Source: Rhizohabitans arisaemae
GTDB taxonomy: Bacteria; Actinomycetota; Actinomycetes; Streptosporangiales; Streptosporangiaceae
Reading direction: 5' to 3'
Length of the DNA stretch: 64,000 nucleotides
Assembly: GCF_025996515.1 (NCBI RefSeq)
Contig: NZ_BLRH01000034.1
Span: forward strand, 62,001 to 126,000
Shown: positions 15,987 through 24,500 of the stretch, one piece after another
How the letters are laid out: each line of letters starts with the position of its first letter
How positions within the stretch are numbered: position 1 is the stretch's first letter
Position numbers and translations under genes: made by a program
The notes under the pieces: generated by a model
Databases searched by the model: none
Told to the model about the DNA's origin: nothing
What the model saw: only the letters and a program-made list of their open reading frames with translations

Positions 15987-18000
15987 CCCGGACGGGTGCG
16001 GTACGGCCTGCGGCGGCCGCCACGGGGGCGCCGCCGGGGGTTCCGTGCCTCGACGAGGAGGCCGAGGCCGTCGAGTCGGTACGGCCGGCGGCGGGCCGGT
16101 CCGCAGGCAGGACCAGGGAGAGCCACCGTTCTCCGTCCCGCAGCACCAGCCCCAGGCGATCCAGCCCCGCGAGCGACTCGGCGGTCTCCGCGGGGGTGTG
16201 TCGGAGCCCGTGCCTGGCCAGGCCGGTGACGGTACGGGGCACGGTGAGGGCCCGCAGCAGCTCGCCCTGCGCCTCGTCCAGCTCCAGCACGACACCGGCC
16301 GGATCGTCCCGGGTGTCGGTCACCACGGTCCGCCCCGATTCCAGGCGCCACTCCAAGGTGACGGCGCGGCACCGGCCGGCGGCCCGCCATCGCTCGACCA
16401 ATGCGTCGATCCGGCGGTAGATCCCGTTCAGCCGTACCGAGTTCTCAAACGGACGCATGAAGTAGTAGCAGTACTTGCCGAGGTCGAATCCGGTTCTGGC
16501 CAAGTAGTCGGCGGAGAACACCAGGTCGTAGCCGGGCTCGTAGACCGCATGGGGGATCTTGAACCTGGCCGGATCGCTCTGGAGCGGGGCGAACCTGGTC
16601 ACCTGAACCGGGAGACAGGTCGCCGGAGGATCCAGGTGGATCAGGCGTTCCAGGGTGCCCAGCATCCGCTCGTAGTCGTCGGGGTCGTCGCCGGGAAACC
16701 CGTACAGCAGATTCCAGTGCACCTGAACGCCCGTGGTCTTGCCGAGGAGCAGCGTCTGTGCGTTTCTGATCGCGGAGGTGCCCTTGTCCATGGCGTCGAG
16801 CGCCGCCGTCGAGAACGACTCGATCCCGGGCTGCACCTCGCGGAATCCGGCCGCGGCGAGCAGCGTGAAGTCGGCCGGGCTCACATTCGCCTTCATTTCG
16901 GCGCTGAGCCGGTACGGCGCGCCGCGGGACGCGAGCCGGGGGAGCAGCGTGTCGAAGTAGGACCGCGGCAGGATGTAGTCGGAGAAGCGAAACGCGCCGA
17001 CACCGTAGCGCGCCGCGAGGTCGTCCATCGTACGCAGGGCGACCTCGGCGGGCTTGATCCGGTAACGGAGGTCGTCGTCGTGGATGCCGCAGAAGACGCA
17101 GTGCCGGATCTGGCCCCACCAGCATCCCCGGGAGTTCTCCACCGGCAGCCGGGTCGGGGTGATGTCCACCAGGTCGCCGGCGGACAGGTCCGCGACGTCG
17201 AGGTAGTAGTCGTCGAAGTCCGGCGTCGGCGACGCCGCCAGGTCGGTCGTCGGCGGCGGGGCCGTCATCGGGATCCGGCCCCCGTCCCGATGGGCGATTC
17301 CCGGCACCCGCGCCAGATCGAGGTCACCGGCCGCGGCCCGGGCGAGCTCCACGATCGTGGCCTCGCCCTCGCCGACGCACACCGCGTCGATCCAGGGGAA
17401 GGCGTCGAGCACGGTTTCGCCGGTCGGCGGGCGGACCGCGTATCCACCGAGCGCGATCAGCTTCTCCGGGGCGCGTTCCTTGACCAGCCGGGCCAGGGCG
17501 ACCGAGGCGATGGTCTGGTCGAACATACAGGTGAATCCGATGAGCGGCGCGGGGGACGCGGCGAGTCGGCCGGCCTGCTCGTCCAGCCACCTCGGCAACC
17601 CGGCCGACCGGAGCTCAAGCAGCCGCTCCACCACGTCGTCCACGGGCGGGCGTTCCCCGGAGTCGTCGTCGAGGCGCCCGCTGAGCACCATGGCGGCGGT
17701 CTTGGCGCGGAGCCAGCCCCACTGGCGGGTGGTCACGACGGGATCCATTCCTCCGGTGAACAGGAAATCGTTCAACGCGAAGGAGTCGGCCAGCGCCGCG
17801 TAGGTCCCCGGCCGTAGATAACGCAGCAGGGACAGGTTCAGGTGGCGGACCCGGCAGGCGAACGCCGACCGCTCCAAGATCGCGCTGAGGATGCCGAGGC
17901 CAAGCGACGGTTCGGTGAGCGCGGTCCAGGGCATGCTGACCAGCTCGACGTCGGCGGGTCTGGCCGCGCGCCGCGCGCGGGCCCGTGTCTCGTCGAACAT
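15976..18000 (-). CDS. B12-binding radical SAM protein, RiPP maturase (rSAM_ocin_1-like)
   Basis: A 674-residue enzyme. The N-terminal part (about 15-245) looks like a cobalamin-binding fold, with LIGFTCMFDQTIASVALARL and IDAVCVGEGEATIVELA. The radical SAM cluster site is SRGCWWGQIRHCVFCGIHDD, a CX7CX2C arrangement with Cys293, Cys301 and Cys304, typical of the 'ribosomal peptide maturation radical SAM protein 1' family. The remainder forms the SAM barrel (YGFPGDDPDDYERML), and the C-terminus (about 575-640) resembles a winged helix, perhaps a peptide-recognition element. It lies four bases after its upstream partner gene. No precursor peptide gene is obvious. Confidence 0.85.
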   Translation of the reverse strand: MFDETRARARRAARPADVELVSMPWTALTEPSLGLGILSAILERSAFACRVRHLNLSLLRYLRPGTYAALADSFALNDFLFTGGMDPVVTTRQWGWLRAKTAAMVLSGRLDDDSGERPPVDDVVERLLELRSAGLPRWLDEQAGRLAASPAPLIGFTCMFDQTIASVALARLVKERAPEKLIALGGYAVRPPTGETVLDAFPWIDAVCVGEGEATIVELARAAAGDLDLARVPGIAHRDGGRIPMTAPPPTTDLAASPTPDFDDYYLDVADLSAGDLVDITPTRLPVENSRGCWWGQIRHCVFCGIHDDDLRYRIKPAEVALRTMDDLAARYGVGAFRFSDYILPRSYFDTLLPRLASRGAPYRLSAEMKANVSPADFTLLAAAGFREVQPGIESFSTAALDAMDKGTSAIRNAQTLLLGKTTGVQVHWNLLYGFPGDDPDDYERMLGTLERLIHLDPPATCLPVQVTRFAPLQSDPARFKIPHAVYEPGYDLVFSADYLARTGFDLGKYCYYFMRPFENSVRLNGIYRRIDALVERWRAAGRCRAVTLEWRLESGRTVVTDTRDDPAGVVLELDEAQGELLRALTVPRTVTGLARHGLRHTPAETAESLAGLDRLGLVLRDGERWLSLVLPADRPAAGRTDSTASASSSRHGTPGGAPVAAAAGRTAPVRVTR

Positions 18001-18004
18001 CGGG

Positions 18005-18832
18005 TCAGAGCTTCGGGATGCCTGAACGGTCGACGACCTCGGCTTCGCGCTCCAGCACCACCACACCCACGATGACGATGATGCCGACGACGATCCAGAT
18101 GATCCGGTTGGACGCGTTCTCCCGCTGGAACGCGGCTCCGACCGTGATGATCCGCTCGGTGGCCTCGGGGCTCAGGCTCACCCCGAGCGAGCCGGACACC
18201 GCGGCCGGCCGGATCGCCCAGGTGTCCACATACCGTCCGTCGGCCAGGACATGCTGAAAGAAGGTGGCGACTTCACGGGAGACGGGATCGTCCAGAGCCT
18301 CCACCTGCGAGGGCGCGATCGACTTCAGGTCCCGGGCACTCCGCTCGGAGAGTTCGATGCCGAGCTCGGCGGCGATCCGGTCCGGGTACTCCAGGATCTC
18401 CTCGACGTCCTTCCCCTGGGCGGTCGCCTTCTGGACGAACGTCAGCAGGGATCTGTCGATCACGCCGCGTTCGAGCATGTCGGTGAGGGCGGGGAGCTCC
18501 CTGGGCGGACGCGGCAGCGGAACGGGCGGCTTCCCGGTGGTGCCGCAGACGAACCCGTCGGTGTCGTGACCGGTGACGATCAGGCTCGCCTCCGGGTCGA
18601 GCGGCCCGACGATCGCCTCCACCTGCTGGATCGCGATGTTGGCGAGCCGTGTGGCCAGGCCGCTGAGCTCACTGTGCTCAGGCCCCTGTTCCACGGCGGT
18701 GGCGACCAGATGGCCGACGGCTTTGATCTGCGAGCGGACCCGCGGGGCGAACGGAGGGATGGGCTCCACTCCGTTGTCGGTGAGCACCAGACCGCCCCCG
18801 TCGCCTCCGTCAAACAGAATGATCTTTGCCAT
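18005..18832 (-). CDS. Unknown C-terminally membrane-anchored protein, partner of the radical SAM enzyme
   Basis: A 275-residue protein I do not recognise. It begins MAKIILFDGGDGGGLVL, has a Pro-rich stretch around residues 110-120 (GKPPVPLPRPPRELP), a long helical middle and one transmembrane helix near the C-terminus (IIWIVVGIIVIVGVVVL), with a short tail ending GIPKL. A GGTGG/GGAG sequence precedes the ATG. It is co-transcribed with the radical SAM gene four bases downstream, so it may be the substrate, a scaffold, or a protein whose Gly/Asp-rich N-terminus is modified. Function is not established. Confidence 0.72.
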   Translation of the reverse strand: MAKIILFDGGDGGGLVLTDNGVEPIPPFAPRVRSQIKAVGHLVATAVEQGPEHSELSGLATRLANIAIQQVEAIVGPLDPEASLIVTGHDTDGFVCGTTGKPPVPLPRPPRELPALTDMLERGVIDRSLLTFVQKATAQGKDVEEILEYPDRIAAELGIELSERSARDLKSIAPSQVEALDDPVSREVATFFQHVLADGRYVDTWAIRPAAVSGSLGVSLSPEATERIITVGAAFQRENASNRIIWIVVGIIVIVGVVVLEREAEVVDRSGIPKL

Positions 18833-18929
18833 CGCTCCACCACCCGTAGGGATCTCTGGGCCGATCATGTGGCGCGGCGGTGGGCCAGGCAAGGAGACTC
18901 ACCCCGTACGAGTCCCCTGACCAGGTAAT

Positions 18930-19700
18930 TTATCGATCACGTGCCTCGATTAGGACCCCAAGACCGTCGAGCACGCGTTCGAGGCCGAAGCGGTAGGCGT
19001 GGTCGGGGTCGAAAGCCGTGCCCCGCACCTCACCCGCGGCCGAGCCGACCCGGGCGGCGGTGGGGTAGCGGGTCGCGTCGAAGATTCGGGCGAGCAGCGG
19101 CTCGTTCGCCGCCCACCACTCCTCGTCGGTGATCGCGCTCTCGCGCCGCAGCGCCCGGGCGGCGGAGGAGGCCCGCGCGGACGCCTGCACGAAGCCGAGC
19201 AGGTAGGCGAGGGCGTCGTCCATCTCCACGTCGTCCAGGCCGAGCCCGTCGAAGGCGAGCAGCTCACGTTCGTACTTGGCCATGAGCCCCGGCCCGAGCG
19301 GGGGACGTGCCGCGGAGACCAGGGCGACCCAGGGGTGCCGGTCGCACAGGGCCCGGTTGTCCCGTGCGACCGCCGCCAGCCGCTCCCGCCAGGGCAGGCC
19401 GGCCGTCTCGGTGTACGGCATGCGCCCGTAGACGGCGTCGAGCATGAGGTCGAGGAGCTCGGCCTTGCCGGGGACGTAGGTGTACAGCGACATGGGGGCG
19501 ACCCCGAGCGCCTGCGCGACCCGCCGCATGGTCAGCGCCTCCAGGCCCGCCGAGTCGGCCAGTTCGATCGCCGCGGCCACCACGGCGTCGACGCTGAGGC
19601 CCTGGCGCGGCCCGCGGGTGGACGTCCTGGCCCCCGGTTCCCGCCAGAGGAGTGCCAGCACCCGCGCCGCACCGCTGCCCGGATCGGTTGACGAAGTCAC
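18930..19700 (-). CDS. TetR-family regulator with TetR_C-type domain
   Basis: A 256-residue regulator, longer than most, with the helix-turn-helix at about residues 35-80 (LSVDAVVAAAIELADSAGLE, ALTMRRVAQALGVAPMSLYTYV) and a C-terminal domain of the tetracycline-repressor type (WRERLAAVARDNRALCDRHP). It begins with GTG behind a GAGAGGGTGG ribosome-binding site. It lies about 100 bases upstream of the radical SAM pair, on the same strand, and diverges from the repeat-protein genes, so it could control either. GCCGTACGGC at 19729-19738 is a candidate binding site. Confidence 0.9.
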   Translation of the reverse strand: MTSSTDPGSGAARVLALLWREPGARTSTRGPRQGLSVDAVVAAAIELADSAGLEALTMRRVAQALGVAPMSLYTYVPGKAELLDLMLDAVYGRMPYTETAGLPWRERLAAVARDNRALCDRHPWVALVSAARPPLGPGLMAKYERELLAFDGLGLDDVEMDDALAYLLGFVQASARASSAARALRRESAITDEEWWAANEPLLARIFDATRYPTAARVGSAAGEVRGTAFDPDHAYRFGLERVLDGLGVLIEARDR

Positions 19701-19728
19701 CGGGCCACCCTCTCACATCTCGCCGTAC

Positions 19729-19738
19729 GCCGTACGGC
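19729..19738. promoter_or_regulatory. Palindrome GCCGTACGGC, candidate TetR site
   Basis: A perfect 10-bp palindrome with an additional CCGTACG five bases upstream lies about 30 bases ahead of the TetR start codon, in the divergent intergenic region. Assignment to that TetR is inferred from position only. Confidence 0.35.
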
Positions 19739-19766
19739 AGGCGGTGCGGGAGAGATTGGGGACGTT

Positions 19767-19784
19767 TATACGGCAAATATACGG
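19767..19784 (+). promoter_or_regulatory. Tandem TATACGG element, copy 1
   Basis: Two TATACGG boxes are spaced exactly 11 bases apart, followed by ACCGTT. The same arrangement recurs at 20777-20794 before the paralogous gene, again followed by a CGTT, and in both cases the downstream ATG is about 50 bases away. One helical turn between boxes suggests a protein binding one DNA face, or a promoter-like element. Confidence 0.6.
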
Positions 19785-19835
19785 ACCGTTGAAAACCTCT
19801 GATCGAGCGGAAACACCGACCTCGGGGGAAATGCC

Positions 19836-19922
19836 ATGAACACGTCACTCAAGCCCGTCGACCCCTCCCATCCCGGCTCGTGCCCCGCCTCCGGGCGCTG
19901 TGATCGGCCGTGCGCCGCCTGA
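19836..19922 (+). CDS. Possible 28-residue upstream ORF
   Basis: A short frame (starting MNTSLKPVDPSHPG and ending CDRPCAA) has a GGGGGAA ribosome-binding site and stands at the same distance from its TATACGG boxes as the start codon of the secreted paralogue stands from its own. Three cysteines lie in its second half. It could be a leader peptide, a small precursor peptide, or the eroded start of an ancestral signal-peptide region. Evidence is positional only. Confidence 0.3.
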   Translation: MNTSLKPVDPSHPGSCPASGRCDRPCAA

Positions 19923-19984
19923 ACCCCGTCGACCCAGGGGCCGTCAAACAGATCGGCAGGAAGCGAACCCTGGGGAGGGACCTC

Positions 19985-20476
19985 ATGACCACGACGACGA
20001 CCGGCGGGAAGCCGGGTTCGGCGGCGACCGACTCCGGCCGTGTCCACACCGCGCAGGCGGTCGCACTGGAGCTGTGGCGCAATCCCATCGGGCAGGACAC
20101 CCTCAGCGTCGGGACCGCCCTCGGGCGGCGGTCCGCGATCTCCGCGAGGTATCGGTTCGTCCGTTCGGAGGGGCAGGTGTTCGACCGCCGGGTCGAAGGG
20201 ACCGTCCCGTTGACGTTGTACTGGCACGGGGGCCGGGGCGACCATCTCACCACGGCGACGGCGTTCGGCGTCAAGTCCGCCGTCGCGGCCGGATACCGGT
20301 TCATCCGCGACGAGGGATACGTCTATCCGATCCGGCGTACGGGCACCGTGCCGCTTCGGCTGTTCTGGCACGCGGGATGGGGCGACAACCTCACCCTGGC
20401 ACACCCGAGCAGCGTCGCCGAGGCGCTCCGCGCCGGATACCTCTACGTCCGGACGGAGGGATACATCCTGCCGTAG
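19985..20476 (+). CDS. Cytoplasmic repeat protein, DUF5648-like
   Basis: A 163-residue protein made of three repeats of about 40-45 residues of the type 'VPLxLxWHxxxGDxLTxAxxxxVxxAxxAGYxFxRxEGYVxP' (in short: LYWH, GDHLTTA, AGYRFIRDEGYVY). This resembles the DUF5648 repeats usually found in secreted proteins. Here the N-terminus (TTTTTGGKPGSAATDSGRV) has no signal peptide, unlike the neighbouring paralogue, so it is probably cytoplasmic unless the start is further upstream. ATG 19985 was chosen for its GGGGAGGG ribosome-binding site. Function unknown; carbohydrate or surface binding has been suggested only by analogy. Confidence 0.72.
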   Translation: MTTTTTGGKPGSAATDSGRVHTAQAVALELWRNPIGQDTLSVGTALGRRSAISARYRFVRSEGQVFDRRVEGTVPLTLYWHGGRGDHLTTATAFGVKSAVAAGYRFIRDEGYVYPIRRTGTVPLRLFWHAGWGDNLTLAHPSSVAEALRAGYLYVRTEGYILP

Positions 20477-20580
20477 GGCCGCCGACTCGGTTCGCCGGCC
20501 ATACGTTGCGCCGATCACGGGGATCGGCGCACCCGATACCCCCCGCCGCCGGTTCGCCCGTATGGCCGTTGGCGGGGTCC

Positions 20581-20613
20581 GTGCCCGTACCCGTGGACCC
20601 CGGGTACGGGCAC
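20581..20613. terminator. GTAC-family hairpin (copy B)
   Basis: A perfect 13-bp stem, GTGCCCGTACCCG with its complement, has a seven-base loop and is followed by GTGAAAA. It lies about 100 bases after the first repeat-protein gene and probably terminates it. Confidence 0.65.
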
Positions 20614-20700
20614 GTGAAAACAGCCCCGGCCGTCGGCACGACGGCCGGGGGCAGGGAGAGTCAGCCGTCGCTCGCTCGGGGGTGAGCCGAGAGGCGGTGC

Positions 20701-20734
20701 GTGCCCGTACCCGTTGGAGCCCGGGTACGGGCAC
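20701..20734. terminator. GTAC-family hairpin (copy C)
   Basis: The same 13-base arms as copy B recur 120 bases on, with an eight-base loop. Two identical stems in one 367-base gap suggest duplication of the element. The gap otherwise contains the second TATACGG promoter region and no gene. Confidence 0.6.
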
Positions 20735-20776
20735 AGCCATGTCGCAGCCGGGCTGACCGGGGGGATCAACGGTTTC

Positions 20777-20794
20777 TATACGGCGGCTATACGG
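20777..20794 (+). promoter_or_regulatory. Tandem TATACGG element, copy 2
   Basis: Two TATACGG boxes 11 bases apart lie 50 bases before the ATG of the secreted repeat protein, duplicating the arrangement before the first paralogue. A GGGGGG ribosome-binding site follows. Confidence 0.6.
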
Positions 20795-20843
20795 CTCGTT
20801 TGGAGGGTTTGCCCCGTAGACGTTCATCCATCGGGGGGACCGC

Positions 20844-21362
20844 ATGCGAAAGCTGATCGGAGCACTCGCCGTCGCGGCGACCGTGCTCGTGCCCGCGCTT
20901 CAGGCGCACGCGTCAGCCGAGTCCGGACAGGGCTCGGCTGCGATTCCGGGGCGGGTGTCCGGCGTTCCGGCCGACGCGACCGTCCCGCTCAAGCTGTACC
21001 GGAGCATGGCCAACGACGAGAACCTGACGACATCGGCCCAGTACCTGGTCAACCACCGGTACATCCGGACGGAGGGGCAGGTTCGCTCCGCGCAGGTCCT
21101 CGGCACGGTAGCCCTGAAGACGTACCGGCACCCGGGGCGAGGCGACACCGTCACCACCACCGGCGCCGCACCGGTCGGCTACACCTACTCCCGGACCGAA
21201 GGCTACGTGTACTCCGCCGCGCGGGGCGGCACCCTGTCGCTGCGGCTGTTCCGGAGCCGGCTCGGGACCGAGCACTTCACCGCGGCGAACCAGCAGAGCG
21301 TGGACGAGGCGCTGCAGGCGGGCTACATCCAGGTCAGGGTCGAAGGATACGTCTACCGTTAG
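20844..21362 (+). CDS. Secreted repeat protein, DUF5648-like
   Basis: A 172-residue protein with a Sec signal peptide (basic MRKL, hydrophobic core IGALAVAATVLVPALQ, cleavage likely after AHASA around residue 25). The mature part has three repeats like those of the upstream paralogue: VPLKLYRS...NLTTSAQ, VALKTYRH...TVTTTG...EGYVY and LSLRLFRS...HFTAANQ...EGYVYR. It therefore works outside the cell, perhaps at the wall. The two genes share promoter boxes and fold but differ in location, which suggests duplication followed by relocation. Confidence 0.78.
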   Translation: MRKLIGALAVAATVLVPALQAHASAESGQGSAAIPGRVSGVPADATVPLKLYRSMANDENLTTSAQYLVNHRYIRTEGQVRSAQVLGTVALKTYRHPGRGDTVTTTGAAPVGYTYSRTEGYVYSAARGGTLSLRLFRSRLGTEHFTAANQQSVDEALQAGYIQVRVEGYVYR

Positions 21363-21543
21363 GCCGCGCACGGCCTTGCCGCCGCTCGCCGGGTGGACGG
21401 AGACGGCGGCCTGTGCCGGTACCCGACATTAGCGGGTACCGGCACGACCCGTCAGGCCGCGCACGGCCTTGCCGCCGCTGACTCGGGGTAGCCGGCGGCG
21501 TGTGCCCGTACCCGATATTGGCGGGTACGGGCACGACCCGTTT
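21361..21543. repeat. Tandem 90-93-base repeat carrying two covarying hairpins
   Basis: Two adjacent units each start AGGCCGCGCACGGCCTTGCC and end in GGCACGACCCGT. The middle differs, but each unit carries a perfect 13-bp hairpin at 21413-21445 and 21502-21534. Between the units the sixth base pair is swapped from G-C to C-G on both arms, preserving pairing. They lie between converging genes and most likely act as bidirectional terminators. Confidence 0.8.
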
Positions 21544-21551
21544 CCGGGGTT

Positions 21552-24500
21552 CTACTGGCCGATGTAGGAGGCCGCGCCCAGGAGCGACTTGATGTCGGCG
21601 GCGAAGGCGGCCTGCGGGTCCACCTCGTACCTGCCGACCTCCATGAGGGTGACCTTCTTGGGGTTGAGGCGCTGGATCCGCAGGTGGACCGGGGAGTCGC
21701 CCGGATGGGTCTCCAGGATCCGCCGGAGACTTCCGATGAGTTCCCGGGTGAGCCTGTCCTCGCGGAGGGCGATGACGACGGGCTGCCGCCCGTCCGCCTG
21801 GACGCTGGAGACGTCCAGCATCTTCACGTCCTTGGCCGCGAACGAGATGCCGTCGCCGTCGCTCTGCGGGCGGGTCTGCCCGGTGATCGAGACCACGGCG
21901 TCGGGGACGAGCATCTCCCCGTACAGCTGGTAGGCGGCGGGGAAGACCGGAACCTCGATGGCGGCGTCGTGGTCCTCCACCCGGACGATCGCCCAGACCT
22001 TGCCCTGCTTGGTGACCTTGCGGTCGACACCGGCGATGATGCCGGCGATCCGCATCTCCCCGCCGCCCCGGCCGTCCAGCAGGTCGGCGATGCCGGTGTC
22101 CCGGTTGCGCTCCAGAATCCGCTCCGCCCCGTCGAGGGGGTGGGAGGAGACGTACAGGCCCAGCATCTCCCGCTCGAAGGCGAGCAGGCTGTCCCGCGGC
22201 CACTCCTCCTCGGGGATGGCGACGGCGAACGCGCTCTGGCCGTCGGTGTCGTCGTCCATCCCGCCGAACAGCGAGTCCTGTCCGTGGGCTTCCTTCCGCT
22301 TGACCTCGATGACCGAGTCGATGGCCTGTTCGTGCACGAGGACCAGCGCCTTGCGCGGATGCCCGAGTCCGTCGAAGGCCCCCGACTTGATCAGTGATTC
22401 CACGGTGCGCTTGTTGCAGACGACCTGCGGGACCTTGGCGAGGAAGTCGTTGAAGTCGGTGTAGGCGCCGCGCTCCTTGCGGGTGGCCGCGATCGCCTCG
22501 ACCACGTTCTCCCCGACGTTGCGCACCGACCCCAGTCCGTACCGGATCTTGTCTCCGACGGCGGCGAACCGGAGCCGGGACTCGTTGACGTCGGGGGGGA
22601 GCACCTTCACGCCCATCCGGCGGGACTCGGCGAGATAGACCGCCATCTTGTCCTTGTTGGTGCCGACCGAGGTGAGCAGCGCGGCCATGTACTCGGCGGG
22701 GTAGTTCGCCTTGAGGTAGGCGGTCCAGTAGGAGACGAGTCCGTACCCGGCGGTGTGGGACTTGTTGAACCCGTAGGCGCTGAACGGCAGGAGGACGTCC
22801 CAGACGGCCTGGGTGGCCTCCTTGGAGAATCCGCCGCCCTCCATTCCGGAGCTGAACAAGGCCCACTGCTTGTCCATCTCCTCCTTCTTCTTCTTGCCCA
22901 TCGCCCGGCGCAGGATGTCGGCGCCGCCGAGGGTGTACCCGGCCAGCTTCTGCGCGATGGCCATGACCTGCTCCTGGTAGACGACCAGGTGGTAGGTCTC
23001 GCCGAGGATCGGCTCCAGCACGTCCTTCAGCTCGGGGTGGACCGGGGTGATGTCCTGCTTGCCGGCCTTGCGCTGCGCGTAGTTGACGTGGGAGTTGGCT
23101 TCCATCGGGCCGGGCCGGCCGAGGGCCAGGACGGCGGAGACGTCCTCGAAGCGTTCCGGCGCCATCATCTTGGTGAGGTCGCGCATCATGGGGGAGTCCA
23201 GCTGGAACACCCCGAGGGTCTCGCCGCGGGCAAGCAGCTCGTAGGCGGCCTTGTCGTCCATCGGGACCGTGAGCAGGTCCAGGTCGACACCGCGGTTGGC
23301 CTTGATGTTCTCCACCGCGTCGCCGAGGACGGTGAGGTTGCGCAGCCCCAGGAAGTCCATCTTGAGCGCGCCCATGTTCTCCGAGCTGGGCCCGTCGAAC
23401 CCGGTGATCCGGGCGCCGTCGTCGGGCCGCATGAAGATGGGCATGACGTCGATGAGCGGTTCGGAGGAGAGGATGACGCCGGCCGCGTGCACGCCGGTGC
23501 CGCGGGTCAGCCCCTCGATGCCCTTGGCGGTGTCGATGACCTTGCGGACGTCGGGGTCCCCGTCGTAGAGGGCGCGCAGCTCGGCGGCCTCGGCGTGGCG
23601 GGGGTGGGAGTCGTCGTGGATCGCCGAGAGCGGGATCTCCTTGCCCATGACGGCGGGCGGGAACGCCTTGGTGATCTTCTCGCCGACCGCGAAAGGGTAT
23701 CCGAGGACCCGGGAGGCGTCCTTCACCGCCGCCTTCGACTTGATCGTCATATAGGTGATGATCAGGCTGACGTTGTCTTCGCCGTACTTTTCCGTGACAT
23801 ATCGAATCATGTCACCGCGCCTACGCTCGTCGAAGTCCAAGTCGACGTCGGGCATCGAGATACGCTCGGGGTTCAGGAACCGTTCGAACAGCAGCGAGTG
23901 GTGAATCGGGTCGAGCTCGGTGATCCCGGTCACGTAGGCGACCATCGACCCGGTGGCCGACCCTCGGCCCGGCCCGACCCAGATCCCGTTGTCCCGCGCG
24001 TACTTGGTGATGTCGGCGACGACGAGGAAGTAGCCGGGGAAGCCCATCTCCTCGACGACGCCCAGCTCGTACTCGATCCGCTCCAGCACCTCGGACGGGA
24101 CCGGGTCGCCGTAGCGGCGGACCGCCCCGGCCATGGCCTCCTTGCGGAGCCAGCTCATCTCGGTCTCGCCGTCCGGCACCGGGAACTTGGCGGACAGGTC
24201 CCGGTGCTTGAAGACCTCGCTGTAGTCCTCGACCCGCTCCGCGATGACCAGGGTGTTCTTGCAGCCGTCGGCCCAGACGTCGGAGTTCGGGTCGATGCCG
24301 AGCATCTCCTCGGCCGACTTGAGGTAGTAGCCGGAGCCGGAGAACCGGAACCGGTTCGGGTCGTCCATCTGGCTGCTGGTGCCCACGCAGAGCAGGGCGT
24401 CGTGCGCGGTGACCTGGTCGGCGGTCACGTAGTGGGAGTCGTTGGTCACCAGCGGCGGGATCCCGAGGTGCTTGCCGAGCCGGAGCAGCTCGTCGCGGAC

